The notes: generated by a model not told the origin, from the letters alone. DNA of 64,000 bases from Leptotrichia hongkongensis (GCF_007990635.1 NZ_AP019846.1:930001-994000), one strand, 5' to 3'. Shown: positions 9,142 to 18,743, counted from the first letter of the stretch. Made by a program: numbers and translations.

Positions 9142-9689
9142 ATTTAGCGATATTATTGGTATTATTTTTTGTATTTTTTAAAATAGGATTGTTCAGTTTT
9201 GGTGGTGGATATGCAATTTTACCGCTTATTCAGGCAGATGTTGTAGATTTATATAAATGGGTAAATGTACAGCAATTTACAGATATTGTGGCAATTTCAC
9301 AAGTAACACCAGGACCAATTTCATTAAATGCCGCAACTTATGTTGGATATTTGATTGGAAATAAAGTGGGATTTTGGGATGCGTTTATAATGGGGACAGT
9401 TGCAACAATAGGACTGATTCTTCCATCAGTTATTGTAATGTCATTTTTTAGTAAATTTTATTTGAAGTTTCAGGATAATAAATATATGGATAATGCGTTT
9501 GCAGGCTTAAAAATTGTTGTTGTCGGATTAATTCTGGCGGCAGCTATAATGCTGATTGATAAAAATAATTTTATAGACTGGAAAAGTGTGGTAATATTTA
9601 TTATTTCTGTGATACTTGTGCTAAAATGGAAAGTAAATCCAATATTGCTCACAGTAATTGCAGGAATTGCGGGAATAATAATTTACTAA
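9138..9689 (+). CDS. Chromate transporter family protein, half-size subunit 2
   Basis: The 183-residue partner of the preceding gene has a second CHR domain, with FSFGGGYAILPLIQADV at the start and QVTPGPISLNAATYVG matching the same positions in the first subunit. It has about five or six membrane segments. The ATG overlaps the end of the previous gene, so translation is probably coupled. The two proteins resemble each other along their length, as expected for the two halves of a duplicated ChrA. Confidence 0.88.
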   Translation: MNLAILLVLFFVFFKIGLFSFGGGYAILPLIQADVVDLYKWVNVQQFTDIVAISQVTPGPISLNAATYVGYLIGNKVGFWDAFIMGTVATIGLILPSVIVMSFFSKFYLKFQDNKYMDNAFAGLKIVVVGLILAAAIMLIDKNNFIDWKSVVIFIISVILVLKWKVNPILLTVIAGIAGIIIY

Positions 9690-9851
9690 ATACAACTATT
9701 TTCTTAAAAGTAAAAATTAATAGACTGAGAAATTTTAAAAATAAATTTTGTAATGAAAATATACGGGAATATTTTATAATTATTAAAACATAAAATGAAT
9801 AAATATCGATTTTTAATAAAAGAAAAGGATATGAAAGAAAAGAGGTAAATT

Positions 9852-10583
9852 ATGAAAAAAAAATATACTATTGCATTATTAATATTAATTTTGGTATTTA
9901 GCTGTGGTAAAAAAGATAAAAAGACGCAAAATTCTCAAAGTAAGTCAAAGATTGAAAATATACAGGATGATAAGCTTAAGGAATTAACGAAAAAAGCTGA
10001 AAAAGGAGATGTGTCGGCACAAACTGAACTTGGAGAAATGTATCTTCACGGAAATGAAGTAAAAACAGATTACAAAAAATCTATGGAGTGGAGTAAAAAA
10101 GCTGCTGAAAAAGGAAGCTACCGTGCAATGACTAACATCGGAATTCTTTATTTTGATGGACTTGGTGTAGAAAAAGACTATAAAAAGGCTTTTGATTCAT
10201 TTTCAAAAGCGACAGATGGCGGAGATACAAAAGGACCAAGATATTTAGGAATAATGTCTGAAAAAGGGCTTGGAGTGAAAAAAAGCCTTGATGATGCTGC
10301 ATTTTACTATGAAATTGGAGATAGTAGCGGAGACTTGACGTCACGATACAATCTCGGTAAAATTCATGAAAAAGTAGGAGATTATGCAAGATCAATAGAA
10401 CTTTACAAAAAAACAGATGGAAGAATGGATAAAATTACAGCTCCAATGTACGAAGCACTTGGAGATTTATATGCAGCTGGAAAAGGTGTAGAAAAAAATA
10501 CCAAAGAAGCTAAGGAATGGTATGAAAAAGCTGTAAAATCTGGAAGTCAGGAAGCTCAAGAAAAAATAGCGAAATTAAAATAG
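9852..10583 (+). CDS. Sel1-repeat lipoprotein
   Basis: The 243-residue protein has a lipoprotein signal peptide with lipobox VFSC and the lipidated cysteine at residue 18. A lysine-rich linker follows, then about five Sel1-type repeats (for example AEKGDVSAQTELGEMYLHG, NIGILYFDGLGVEKDYKKAF and LGDLYAAGKGVEKNTKEA). Sel1 repeats are alpha-helical scaffolds for protein-protein contact. It is probably anchored in the inner or outer membrane facing the periplasm. GAAAAGAGG precedes the ATG. The partner is unknown and it stands alone between the chrA pair and a TPR gene. Confidence 0.85.
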   Translation: MKKKYTIALLILILVFSCGKKDKKTQNSQSKSKIENIQDDKLKELTKKAEKGDVSAQTELGEMYLHGNEVKTDYKKSMEWSKKAAEKGSYRAMTNIGILYFDGLGVEKDYKKAFDSFSKATDGGDTKGPRYLGIMSEKGLGVKKSLDDAAFYYEIGDSSGDLTSRYNLGKIHEKVGDYARSIELYKKTDGRMDKITAPMYEALGDLYAAGKGVEKNTKEAKEWYEKAVKSGSQEAQEKIAKLK

Positions 10584-10978
10584 TCTTTAAAATTTTCATT
10601 TATTTTTTTATTTTAGCAAGTTATAAAAATTTTGTAAATAATATTATTTACTAAAATTGTTATTTATGATAAAATAAGTTAAGAAATTTAAATATATTTA
10701 TATAACTATATAATTTTTATTTTAATTAAATATAAATTCTATAATTTTAGAAATTTAAATTTTATGTGAACTATAAATATAATATTTAGACTGAATGTAA
10801 AATTAAGAGAACTTTATTTCAGACTATACTTTTTACTTAAACTTTATATAATTTTTAGAATTTTATAAAAATAAAAATTAATGAAAATAGAAAGGAGACG
10901 CTACGTTAATTATATGTAGTCTTTTATTAAAAGGTAAAAAAATGTTTAATAAAAAAAGAAACGTAGCAGTAGGAAATA
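10584..10978. other. Intergenic stretch with possible leader
   Basis: About 395 bases, very AT-rich. The only structure I see is near the end: GCTACGTT at 10900-10907 is the inverse of AACGTAGC at 10960-10967. A short frame starting ATG 10942 behind AAAAGG runs into the next gene out of phase. No convincing terminator or RNA gene was found. Confidence 0.4.
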
Positions 10979-11593
10979 ATGTTAGAAACATTGATTTTTA
11001 GAGAAATAAGATATAATGAAAATAATGAGCAGCTTCTCAAGGAAAATTTAGAAAAAATAAAAGAAAATCCTGATGATGTGGAAGTGTTAAAAACATTAGC
11101 TTCCATCTATCACGCACTAAAAGAAAATGATAAAGCAATTGATATTTATGAAAAATTGGTAAAATTAAAACCTGAAGAAATAGAAACAAGAGCATTTCTA
11201 GGTTATTTGTACTATGAAAATGAAGAACTTGACAAAGCAGAAGAAAACTTTAATAAGGCACTTGATGTAAGTACAGAAGATGAACCGTTTATATTGTTCC
11301 TTTTGGGAAATATTTATTCAAGAAAAGGTAAAATCTCAGAAGCGGTTGACTGTTATGAGCTTGCTATATTCCTTGATTTTGATATGTATGTTGCACATAT
11401 CGATTTTGCTAGAAAATATGAACATATGGGACGGCACCAAAAGGCGCTTGAAGAATACAGGGCAGCCTTTAGAATTGATTCAAGGGATGAAGGGCTTATT
11501 GAAAAAATAAACTACATCGAAAATAAATGTAAAAATTTAGCAGATGAAGATAAAAAAGTAAATTTTTCAGGAGCAAATTTAGGAATTGTTTAA
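10979..11593 (+). CDS. Tetratricopeptide-repeat protein
   Basis: The 204-residue protein is built almost wholly of TPR units (for example LKTLASIYHALKENDKAIDIYEKL, broken into helices; FLGYLYYENEELDKAEENF; FLLGNIYSRKGKISEAVDCY). These act as protein-binding scaffolds. No signal peptide or membrane segment is seen, so it is likely cytoplasmic. The start is uncertain. ATG 10979 has a nearby AGGA, but a better-spaced start at 10942 encodes MFNKKRNVAVGN and joins this frame if one T is removed from the run of five at the TTTTTAG stop. Confidence 0.8.
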   Translation: MLETLIFREIRYNENNEQLLKENLEKIKENPDDVEVLKTLASIYHALKENDKAIDIYEKLVKLKPEEIETRAFLGYLYYENEELDKAEENFNKALDVSTEDEPFILFLLGNIYSRKGKISEAVDCYELAIFLDFDMYVAHIDFARKYEHMGRHQKALEEYRAAFRIDSRDEGLIEKINYIENKCKNLADEDKKVNFSGANLGIV

Positions 11594-11629
11594 AATCAAA
11601 CTGAATATTTTTAAATAAAATATAATTTT

Positions 11630-11666
11630 AGAAAGTTGTCATATGATAACTTTCTATTATTTTTTA
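11630..11666 (+). terminator. Terminator after the TPR gene
   Basis: AGAAAGTT (11630-11637) pairs with AACTTTCT (11648-11655). The inner bases TCATATGA extend the stem, and a T-rich tail follows. Confidence 0.8.
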
Positions 11667-11689
11667 AATGATGTTAAAGGAGAGAAAAA

Positions 11690-12517
11690 GTGGTAAATTT
11701 AGTATGTGAGGCTATTCTTCCAGATTGTCCGATGAAGGATGTGGAAGAAATTGAAAAAAGTATAATGACAACCTATAAAAAGAGTATATGGGCAAAATTT
11801 TTGAAGGCAATTAGTGATTTTGATATGATACAGGATGGGGATAAAATAGCGATTGGAGTTTCTGGCGGAAAAGACAGTTTGCTTTTAGTAAAGCTGTTTC
11901 AGGAATTGAAGAAAGATAAACGGAAAAATTTTGAATTTAAGGCAGTTAGCTTAAATCCTGGTTTCAGAAATTCTGATTTGGATAATTTTAAAAATAATTT
12001 GGATAAGTTAAATATTGACTGTGAGATTATTAATACGAATATTTGGGAAATTGCAAATGAAAAGGCAAAGGACTATCCGTGCTTTTTATGTGCTAAAATG
12101 AGGCGTGGAATTTTGTATACGCAAGTAGAGGAACTTGGATTTAATAAATTGACGCTTGGTCATCATTTTGATGATGTAATTGAAACAACCCTTATAAACA
12201 TGCTTTATGCAGGAACAATGAAGACAATGACTCCAAAAGTTCCATCAACTTCTGGAAAATTAGAACTGATTCGTCCATTAATCTATGTAAAGGAAGCTGA
12301 TATAATTGATTACACAAAAACAAACGGAATCCGTGCGATGAACTGCGGATGTACAATCGAAGCTGGAAAAACTTCAAGTAAACGTAGGGAAGTAAAAAAT
12401 TTATTAGCCGAACTTGAAGAAAAAAATCCAGGAGTAAAGCAAAGTGTATTTAATTCAATGAAAAATATAAATCTGGATTATGTTTTTGGATATACAGGCG
12501 GTAAGGAAACTGAATAA
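11690..12517 (+). CDS. TtcA-like tRNA-thiolation ATPase, paralogue 1
   Basis: This PP-loop ATP pyrophosphatase of 275 residues resembles TtcA, which makes 2-thiocytidine at tRNA position 32. It has the PP-loop SGGKDSLLL (about residue 60), the cysteine pair in PCFLCAKMRRG, GHHFDDVIETTL, and a third cysteine site in NCGCTIEAGKTSSKRRE. These cysteines would hold an iron-sulfur cluster. It starts at GTG with AAAGGAGAG. A longer relative lies at 48194-49126. Whether both modify the same base is not known, so no symbol is given. Confidence 0.85.
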   Translation: MVNLVCEAILPDCPMKDVEEIEKSIMTTYKKSIWAKFLKAISDFDMIQDGDKIAIGVSGGKDSLLLVKLFQELKKDKRKNFEFKAVSLNPGFRNSDLDNFKNNLDKLNIDCEIINTNIWEIANEKAKDYPCFLCAKMRRGILYTQVEELGFNKLTLGHHFDDVIETTLINMLYAGTMKTMTPKVPSTSGKLELIRPLIYVKEADIIDYTKTNGIRAMNCGCTIEAGKTSSKRREVKNLLAELEEKNPGVKQSVFNSMKNINLDYVFGYTGGKETE

Positions 12518-12603
12518 ATAAAGAAATTGTTATATTTAATTGTTGTAACTGATAGCTTTAAAGAAAAAAATATAACTTTATAATATCGTGGCATCAAATA
12601 TTT

Positions 12604-12629
12604 AGAGTAGTCATAGACTGCTCTTTTTA
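12604..12629 (+). terminator. Terminator after the TtcA-like gene
   Basis: AGAGTAGTC pairs over nine positions with GACTGCTCT around ATA, followed by five Ts. Confidence 0.85.
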
Positions 12630-12663
12630 TATATAGTTTTTTAGTCAGAAGTTGAAAAATTGA

Positions 12664-12692
12664 TTGTATATATAGGGAGAATAAGGTATAAT
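12664..12692 (+). promoter_or_regulatory. Promoter of treC
   Basis: TTGTAT at 12664-12669, 17 bases, then a perfect TATAAT at 12687-12692. Confidence 0.6.
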
Positions 12693-12733
12693 TAAAAAAG
12701 AAACATAAAAATAAAAGTTTAGGAGTGAATTTT

Positions 12734-14428
12734 ATGAAAAAAAATTTCGATCAAAAATGGTGGCATAAATCAGTAGTTTATCAAATTTATCCAAAGAGCT
12801 TTAATGATACGACTGGAAGTGGAGAAGGAGATATAAGGGGAATTATCGAGAAACTTGATTATCTGAAGGAACTTGGAGTGGAAGTAATCTGGATTACTCC
12901 AATGTATAAATCTCCACAAAATGATAACGGATATGATATAAGTGATTATTATGACATTGATCCTAATTACGGGACAATGGCAGATTTTGAGGAAATGCTG
13001 ACAGAAGCACATAAAAGAAATTTAAAAATAGTTATGGATATTGTTGTAAATCACTCTTCAACTGAAAATGAATGGTTTAAAAAGTCTGAAGCAGGGGATT
13101 CTGAATATAAGGATTTTTACATATGGAAAGATGCAGTTGACGGAAAAGAGCCTACAAACTGGCAATCAAAATTTGGAGGAAATGCCTGGCAATATTCAGA
13201 AAAAAGAGGACAGTATTACCTTCACTTGTTTGATGTTACGCAAGCTGATTTAAATTGGGAAAATGAAAATGTAAGAAAAAAGGTATATGAAATGATAAAA
13301 TTCTGGCTGAATAAAGGTGTAGATGGATTTAGGCTGGATGTTATAAATCTTATATCAAAGGATCAGAGATTTTTAAGTGATGATGGGAGTGATACAAGAT
13401 TTGTACCTGACGGAAGAAGATTTTATACAGACGGACCTAGAATTCACGAATTTTTGAAAGAAATGAATAAAGAAGCCTTTGGAGGCGGAGAGCTTATTAC
13501 GGTTGGAGAAATGTCTTCTACAAGCCTTGATAACTGTATCAGATATTCAAATCCTGATGAAAAGGAATTATCAATGGCGTTTTCATTTCATCATTTAAAA
13601 GTAGATTATCCAAATGGAGAAAAATGGACAAAAGCACCATTTGATTTTGTGGAGTTAAAAAGAATATTTTCTAAATGGCAAATTGGAATGTATGAAGGAA
13701 ATGGATGGAATGCGACTTTCTGGAATAACCATGATCAGCCAAGAGCATTGTCAAGATTTGGAAATGATAAGGAATACCACAACGAGTCAGCTAAAATGCT
13801 TGCCACAGTTCTTCACGGATTACAGGGAACGCCTTACATTTATCAAGGGGAAGAATTTGGAATGACGAATCCATATTTTGATAAAATTGAGAAATATCGT
13901 GATGTAGAATCAACTAATAATTACAAAATTTTACTTAATAAAGGATGTTCAGAAGAAGAAGCCATTGAAATCTTAATGCAAAAATCGAGAGATAATTCTA
14001 GAACGCCTGTCCAATGGAATGATTCTGAAAATGCAGGATTTACAACTGGAACACCGTGGATTGGAGTGCCTGAAAATTATAAAAAAATTAATGCTGAAGC
14101 GGCTTTAAAAGATAAAAATTCAGTATTCTATCATTATAAAAAATTAATTGATTTAAGAAGAAATGAAGAATTGATGGTAACAGGAAAATATGAAGATATT
14201 GATTTGGAAAATAAAAGTGTTTATGCCTATAAACGTGTTGGAGAAAATGGAGAATTAGTTGTAATTAGTAACTTTTATGAACCAGAAGTGGAATTTGAAT
14301 TGGAAAAAAATGGAATTAAAGGCTTAGAAAATGCTCAGATTTTATTATCAAACTATGAAACTAATCCTGAAATTAAAGATGGAAAAATTATTTTAAAGCC
14401 TTATGAATCGATTATTTTTAAAAAATAA
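12734..14428 (+). CDS. treC: Trehalose-6-phosphate hydrolase (GH13)
   Basis: TreC splits trehalose 6-phosphate, the product of PTS trehalose uptake, into glucose and glucose 6-phosphate in the cytoplasm. The 564-residue protein has the GH13 nucleophile region GFRLDVINLISKD, the acid/base VGEMSSTSLDNC, and the transition-state aspartate in FWNNHDQPRALSRFG. From memory, EMSSTSL, FSFHHLKVDYP, GMTNPYF and KSRDNSRTP follow E. coli TreC more closely than oligo-1,6-glucosidase. The start is ATG 12734, spaced from AGGAG; a GTG at 12725 overlaps that site. No trehalose PTS gene is adjacent. Confidence 0.85.
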   Translation: MKKNFDQKWWHKSVVYQIYPKSFNDTTGSGEGDIRGIIEKLDYLKELGVEVIWITPMYKSPQNDNGYDISDYYDIDPNYGTMADFEEMLTEAHKRNLKIVMDIVVNHSSTENEWFKKSEAGDSEYKDFYIWKDAVDGKEPTNWQSKFGGNAWQYSEKRGQYYLHLFDVTQADLNWENENVRKKVYEMIKFWLNKGVDGFRLDVINLISKDQRFLSDDGSDTRFVPDGRRFYTDGPRIHEFLKEMNKEAFGGGELITVGEMSSTSLDNCIRYSNPDEKELSMAFSFHHLKVDYPNGEKWTKAPFDFVELKRIFSKWQIGMYEGNGWNATFWNNHDQPRALSRFGNDKEYHNESAKMLATVLHGLQGTPYIYQGEEFGMTNPYFDKIEKYRDVESTNNYKILLNKGCSEEEAIEILMQKSRDNSRTPVQWNDSENAGFTTGTPWIGVPENYKKINAEAALKDKNSVFYHYKKLIDLRRNEELMVTGKYEDIDLENKSVYAYKRVGENGELVVISNFYEPEVEFELEKNGIKGLENAQILLSNYETNPEIKDGKIILKPYESIIFKK

Positions 14429-14443
14429 TGAAAATAAAGTTTG

Positions 14444-14488
14444 CTACTAAATAAATTTTTTATATTTGAACTTATTTAGTAGTATTTT
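14444..14488 (+). terminator. Terminator after treC
   Basis: CTACTAAATAA (14444-14454) pairs fully with TTATTTAGTAG (14472-14482), followed by TATTTT. Confidence 0.8.
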
Positions 14489-14515
14489 AAATAAAAATAA
14501 AAGAAGGAAATCAAA

Positions 14516-15286
14516 ATGAAAACAGAAATTATATGCGTTGGAACAGAATTATTAGTTGGAGATATTGTGAATACAAATGCACAGTATATTTCAGCAAAAC
14601 TTACAAATATTGGGATTGACTTGTATTATCAGACTACCGTTGGGGATAATTATGGAAGGCTTATGGAGTGTATCGAAAATGCTTTTAAAAGAGTTGATTT
14701 AGTAATTACTACTGGAGGACTTGGGCCTACAATTGATGATATTACGAAGGAAGTTGTAGCTGATTATTTTGGAGAAGAGTTAGAAGTAATTGAGAAATAC
14801 TATGACTTTATTGTAAAAAAATACAATGAAAGAGGTTTTGGAGAAGTAGCCTCTGGCGGGAGAAAAGAAGCTTCAATTTTAAAAAATTCAAAATTGCTAG
14901 AAAATGAAGTTGGGCTTGCACCAGGATTTTTTTACGAAAAGGATAATAAAAAAATAATAGTATTGCCAGGACCTCCTAGAGAAATGGCTTGGATGGTAGA
15001 TAATCAAGTTTTACCACTTTTAAAGCAATATTCAAATGATATTTTGCTAATGAAAACTCTTGAAATAAGGGGAGTCCCAGAAGGAAAAATTGATGACAGG
15101 CTAAAAGATTATTTTGAAATGTCAAATCCAACTGTTGCTCCGTATGCGAAAGATGGTTGTGTTCATGTAAGAATTGCCATGAAAGGTGATAGAGGGAGTA
15201 CAGATTATCTGATTGCTGAAATTGATAAGATTTTGAATGAAATTATGGAAATCTATCCTCAAGCGTCAGAAATTAAAGAAAATTGA
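14516..15286 (+). CDS. CinA-like protein, MoaB/Mog-type domain only
   Basis: The 256-residue protein matches the N-terminal domain of CinA (COG1058). It opens with CVGTELLVGDIVNTNAQY and has TTGGLGPTIDDITKEVVA and LPGPPREMAWM, residues typical of the molybdopterin-binding fold. In CinA this part acts on ADP-ribose-type pyrophosphates. The nicotinamide-nucleotide deamidase domain that usually follows (full length about 410) is absent, and the gene ends cleanly before a structured terminator. It may be a natural single-domain form or a truncation. Confidence 0.82.
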   Translation: MKTEIICVGTELLVGDIVNTNAQYISAKLTNIGIDLYYQTTVGDNYGRLMECIENAFKRVDLVITTGGLGPTIDDITKEVVADYFGEELEVIEKYYDFIVKKYNERGFGEVASGGRKEASILKNSKLLENEVGLAPGFFYEKDNKKIIVLPGPPREMAWMVDNQVLPLLKQYSNDILLMKTLEIRGVPEGKIDDRLKDYFEMSNPTVAPYAKDGCVHVRIAMKGDRGSTDYLIAEIDKILNEIMEIYPQASEIKEN

Positions 15287-15296
15287 TAAATTTGTA

Positions 15297-15388
15297 AAAT
15301 AGGTTATTATTGGTTTTATTAAAGAACTTCTATAGGTAATTTAATTAATAGCAGGAGAAATTAATAAAATTGAGTTAACCTATTTTTT
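15297..15388 (+). terminator. Long terminator-like hairpin after the cinA-like gene
   Basis: AATAGGTTA (from 15298) pairs with TAACCTATT (to 15384) and a T run follows. Inside lie TTTTATTAA with TTAATAAAA and a short CTTCT/AGGAG stem, giving a rod of about 90 nt, longer than a plain terminator. Confidence 0.6.
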
Positions 15389-15421
15389 AGTGTATTCATT
15401 ATATTCTATTTTTTAAAAGAT

Positions 15422-15450
15422 TTGTAAAAATTTATAAAAAATGGTATAAT
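15422..15450 (+). promoter_or_regulatory. Promoter of pnp
   Basis: TTGTAA at 15422-15427, 17 bases, then TATAAT at 15445-15450. The expected start near 15457 coincides with the base of the leader hairpin. Confidence 0.75.
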
Positions 15451-15458
15451 TAAAGAAA

Positions 15459-15548
15459 TTTTAAGAAGGTATTTTGAGTAAGTAATTGTAAAGTTTTTTA
15501 TTGGGAAAATGATAAAAGATTTTACTATTATTTGCTCCCTTCTTAAAA
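15459..15548 (+). promoter_or_regulatory. Long leader hairpin of pnp
   Basis: The 5' arm 15459-15501 and 3' arm 15512-15548 pair at 36 of 37 positions, four of them G-U. There is one U-U mismatch and a single 6-nt bulge (TATTTT, 15470-15475). The loop is ten bases. The hairpin begins almost at the expected transcript start and ends shortly before the ribosome site AGGAGG. It resembles in placement the RNase III-cleaved leader stem that controls pnp in E. coli; the function here is inferred. Confidence 0.8.
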
Positions 15549-15570
15549 AAAAGAAATTTTAGGAGGAAAA

Positions 15571-17673
15571 ATGTTTGAAGAGAAAATTTATGGTTTTAAT
15601 TTAGGAAACCAGAAAATTAAAATAAGTACAGGAAAAATTGCACGTCAAGCTGGGGGATCTGTTGTTGTTCAATGTGGAGGAACTGTGCTTTTGGTTACAG
15701 CGACTAGAAGTAAAGATGTTAGGGAAGGACAAGATTTTTTCCCTTTAACAGTTGATTATATCGAAAAATTTTATGCATCTGGAAAATTTCCAGGCGGATT
15801 TATAAAAAGGGAAACTAAGCCAGGAACTGATGAAATTTTGATTTCAAGATTGATTGACAGACCAATTAGACCTTTATTTCCAGAAGGATTTTTGAATGCG
15901 GTACACATTGTTGTTACGGTGCTTTCGTATGATGAAGTGAATTATCCTGAAAATCTCGCTACAATTGGAGTTTCTACTGCTTTAGGATTATCAGATATTC
16001 CATTTGCAGGAACTGTGGCTGGAGTTACAGTTGGGTACATTAATGGAGAATACATCTTGAATCCAACAGGAGAACAATTATTAGAAAGCGAAATTCAACT
16101 GTCAGTCGCAGGGACAAAAGACGCTGTAACAATGGTAGAGGCTGGAGCTAAGGAAGTTTCTGAGGAAGTTATGCTGGAAGCAATTATGTTTGGACATGAA
16201 AGAATTAAGGAAATTTGTGCTGAACAGGATAAATTCCTTGCACAATTCGAAATTAAGAAATATGAATTTGAGAAAAAAGAAGTAGATCCTGAAATTAAGG
16301 AATTTATTGACAGTTTTGAAAATGAAGTTGAAAAAGCAATAATGACTCCAGGAAAACTTGAAAAATATGAAGCAATTGACAATTTGGAAATAGAGCTTTT
16401 TGAAAAATATGTTGAAAAGCTTGAAAATGAAGATAAGGAAATTGATGAAACTCTTGAAAAAGAATTTAAAAAATATTATAGAGATGTAGAAAAAAGACTT
16501 GTCAGAGATGCTATTTTGTATAAGCAATATCGTGCTGATGGACGTCAAACTACTGAAATCCGTCCAATTGATGTAGAAATTGATACACTTCCAGTACCTC
16601 ATGGATCTGCGTTGTTCACACGTGGGGAAACACAGGCATTAGTTGTTGCAACACTTGGAAGCAAGGAAGATGAGCAAATTATTGATGGAATGGAAGATGA
16701 AACACGTAAAAAATTCTTCCTGCACTATAACTTCCCGCCATATTCAGTTGGAGAAGCAGGATTTATGAGAGCACCAGGAAGACGTGAGCTAGGACACGGA
16801 AATTTGGCTGAAAGAGCATTAAAATATGTTATGCCAGATACAGAAAAATTCCCTTATACAGTAAGACTTATTTCTGAAATTACAGAATCAAATGGTTCAT
16901 CATCGCAGGCTTCAATTTGTGGAGGATCTCTTGCATTAATGGCGGCTGGAGTGCCTATAAAATCTACAGTTGCTGGAATTGCTATGGGACTTATAAAAGA
17001 AGGGGAAACATTTACAGTACTTACTGATATTCAAGGGCTTGAAGATCATCTTGGAGATATGGACTTTAAAGTTGCAGGTACGAAAAATGGAATTACTGCA
17101 ATTCAAATGGATATAAAAATTGAAGGAATTACAAGAGAAATAATGGAAATTGCTTTAAGACAGGCATTAGAAGGAAGATTGTTCATTATTGATAAAATGG
17201 AAGCAGTAATTAGTGAGCCAAGAGCACAAGTTGCTGAAAATGCACCAAAAATTGAGATTATTAAGATTAATCCTGATAAAATTGCTGGACTTATCGGTCC
17301 AGGAGGAAAAGTTATTAGAGCAATTATTGATGAAACTGGAGTTTCGATAGACATTGAAGACGACGGAACTGTTTCGATTTTCGGAAAAGAATCTGAAAAT
17401 ATGAAAAAAGCTTTAGAACTTGTTAAAAGACAAACTCAGTCAGTTGAGTTAAATGAAATTTATGATGGAAAAGTTACAAAACTGATGAAATTTGGTGCAT
17501 TTGTAGAAGTATTGCCAGGAAAAGAAGGACTTTTACATATTTCTGAAATTAGCAACAAGAGAGTGGAAAAGACTGAAGATGCATTAAAAGAAGGACAAAA
17601 TGTCAGAGTCAAGGTAATTTCAATGGAAAGCGAAGATAAATTTAACTTGAGCATGAAGGCATTGCAGCAATAG
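15571..17673 (+). CDS. pnp: Polyribonucleotide nucleotidyltransferase (PNPase)
   Basis: PNPase degrades RNA 3' to 5' with phosphate and is a core part of RNA turnover. The 700-residue protein has the expected order: two RNase PH domains (about 1-210 and 310-540) around a helical linker, then KH ([15 protein letters not shown], about 570) and S1 ([21 protein letters not shown], about 630). Landmarks include [30 protein letters not shown] and [25 protein letters not shown] lies just before the ATG. The only odd feature is the long leader hairpin upstream, which suggests self-control. Confidence 0.96.
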   Translation: MFEEKIYGFNLGNQKIKISTGKIARQAGGSVVVQCGGTVLLVTATRSKDVREGQDFFPLTVDYIEKFYASGKFPGGFIKRETKPGTDEILISRLIDRPIRPLFPEGFLNAVHIVVTVLSYDEVNYPENLATIGVSTALGLSDIPFAGTVAGVTVGYINGEYILNPTGEQLLESEIQLSVAGTKDAVTMVEAGAKEVSEEVMLEAIMFGHERIKEICAEQDKFLAQFEIKKYEFEKKEVDPEIKEFIDSFENEVEKAIMTPGKLEKYEAIDNLEIELFEKYVEKLENEDKEIDETLEKEFKKYYRDVEKRLVRDAILYKQYRADGRQTTEIRPIDVEIDTLPVPHGSALFTRGETQALVVATLGSKEDEQIIDGMEDETRKKFFLHYNFPPYSVGEAGFMRAPGRRELGHGNLAERALKYVMPDTEKFPYTVRLISEITESNGSSSQASICGGSLALMAAGVPIKSTVAGIAMGLIKEGETFTVLTDIQGLEDHLGDMDFKVAGTKNGITAIQMDIKIEGITREIMEIALRQALEGRLFIIDKMEAVISEPRAQVAENAPKIEIIKINPDKIAGLIGPGGKVIRAIIDETGVSIDIEDDGTVSIFGKESENMKKALELVKRQTQSVELNEIYDGKVTKLMKFGAFVEVLPGKEGLLHISEISNKRVEKTEDALKEGQNVRVKVISMESEDKFNLSMKALQQ

Positions 17674-17707
17674 GATTATATTATAATTACAAAGGAGTGT
17701 TAAAGAT

Positions 17708-18304
17708 ATGAAAATGAATTTACCTAATAAATTAGCCATATTAAGAATAATTCTAGTTATACCATTTGTCATTTTTTTAAGTTTAGCTCTGGAAGTTTCA
17801 GATAATGCAGCAGTTTCTATGACAATGAGAGTATTTGCAGCGATTATCTTTGTAGGAGCGTCTATAACAGATTATTACGATGGGAAAATTGCAAGAAAAT
17901 ATAACTTGATTACAAATTTAGGAAAACTGCTAGATCCTTTAGCAGATAAAATTCTTGTTATTTCGGCTTTAGTAACACTTGCAAAATTTAGTCAGATTAG
18001 CCTATGGTTTGTAATAGTTATAATATTTAGAGAATTAATGATAACTGGGCTTCGTTCAATTGTAGCGGCTGAAGGGGTTGTTATTGCAGCAGAAAGTCTT
18101 GGAAAGTGGAAGACTGCTACTCAGATGATAGCGCTTACACTAATAATTTTAATACCTTTCAGTTTTACAATAAATAACATTTTATTACTTATTCCACTGA
18201 TATTAACAGTAGTTTCAGGAGTTGAATATGTTATAAAATGTAAAAATGTTCTAAATAAAAAAATAAATAAAACAGTAACCTTTTTAAATTTTTTGGAGGT
18301 ATGA
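17708..18304 (+). CDS. pgsA: CDP-diacylglycerol-glycerol-3-phosphate 3-phosphatidyltransferase
   Basis: PgsA makes phosphatidylglycerol phosphate from CDP-diacylglycerol and glycerol 3-phosphate in the inner membrane. The 198-residue protein has the CDP-alcohol phosphotransferase motif, seen here as DYYDGKIARKYNLITNLGK followed by LLDPLADK, plus several membrane helices. It starts 34 bases after pnp behind AAAGGAG and overlaps the next gene by four bases, so the three genes may be co-transcribed. Confidence 0.92.
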   Translation: MKMNLPNKLAILRIILVIPFVIFLSLALEVSDNAAVSMTMRVFAAIIFVGASITDYYDGKIARKYNLITNLGKLLDPLADKILVISALVTLAKFSQISLWFVIVIIFRELMITGLRSIVAAEGVVIAAESLGKWKTATQMIALTLIILIPFSFTINNILLLIPLILTVVSGVEYVIKCKNVLNKKINKTVTFLNFLEV

Positions 18305-18576
18305 TTTTGGATAATGTTATAGCAGTGATATTAAAGCTATTTGATTTATATGCTCTTCTTATTTTAATAAATATTTTGGGAACTTGGATTGACCCATATA
18401 ATCAAATAGGACTTTTTCAATGGGTAAGAAAAGTTACAGAGCCATATTTACGGATGTTTAAAATAATAATTCCGATTGGAAGTATGAATCTTGATATTTC
18501 AGCAATGCTAGGATTAATGATTTTGGAATTGATAAAAGAAATTTTTGTAAGAACGGTTGTACTAGGTTCATTTTAA
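18301..18576 (+). CDS. YggT family membrane protein
   Basis: This 91-residue protein has two hydrophobic segments (about 5-27 and 65-85) around LGTWIDPYNQIGLFQWVRKVTEPYL. That matches the YggT pattern, with its conserved tryptophan-x-x-P and V-T-E/D-P-Y/x-L positions. YggT proteins are small inner-membrane proteins of unclear role, in some bacteria linked to osmotic tolerance or cell division. The ATG overlaps the pgsA stop, and TTGGAGG lies inside the pgsA end. Confidence 0.82.
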   Translation: MILDNVIAVILKLFDLYALLILINILGTWIDPYNQIGLFQWVRKVTEPYLRMFKIIIPIGSMNLDISAMLGLMILELIKEIFVRTVVLGSF

Positions 18577-18743
18577 ATATAAAACATTAAAATTTTGCTC
18601 ATTTAATAAATAAAATTTAGAAAAACTAAGATAAAAAAATGAGAATATTATTTTTCTAAGAAAAAGGAGTAAAATAACTAGCATTATAAAGATTTTAAAA
18701 TCTAAAAAATATAAATTTTATGAAAGAGGAGACATTATAAAGT

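Noticed and set aside
12734-14428. Oligo-1,6-glucosidase (MalL) as the identity of the GH13 enzyme
   Set aside because: The motifs around the acid/base residue and the C-terminal half follow TreC more closely than MalL.
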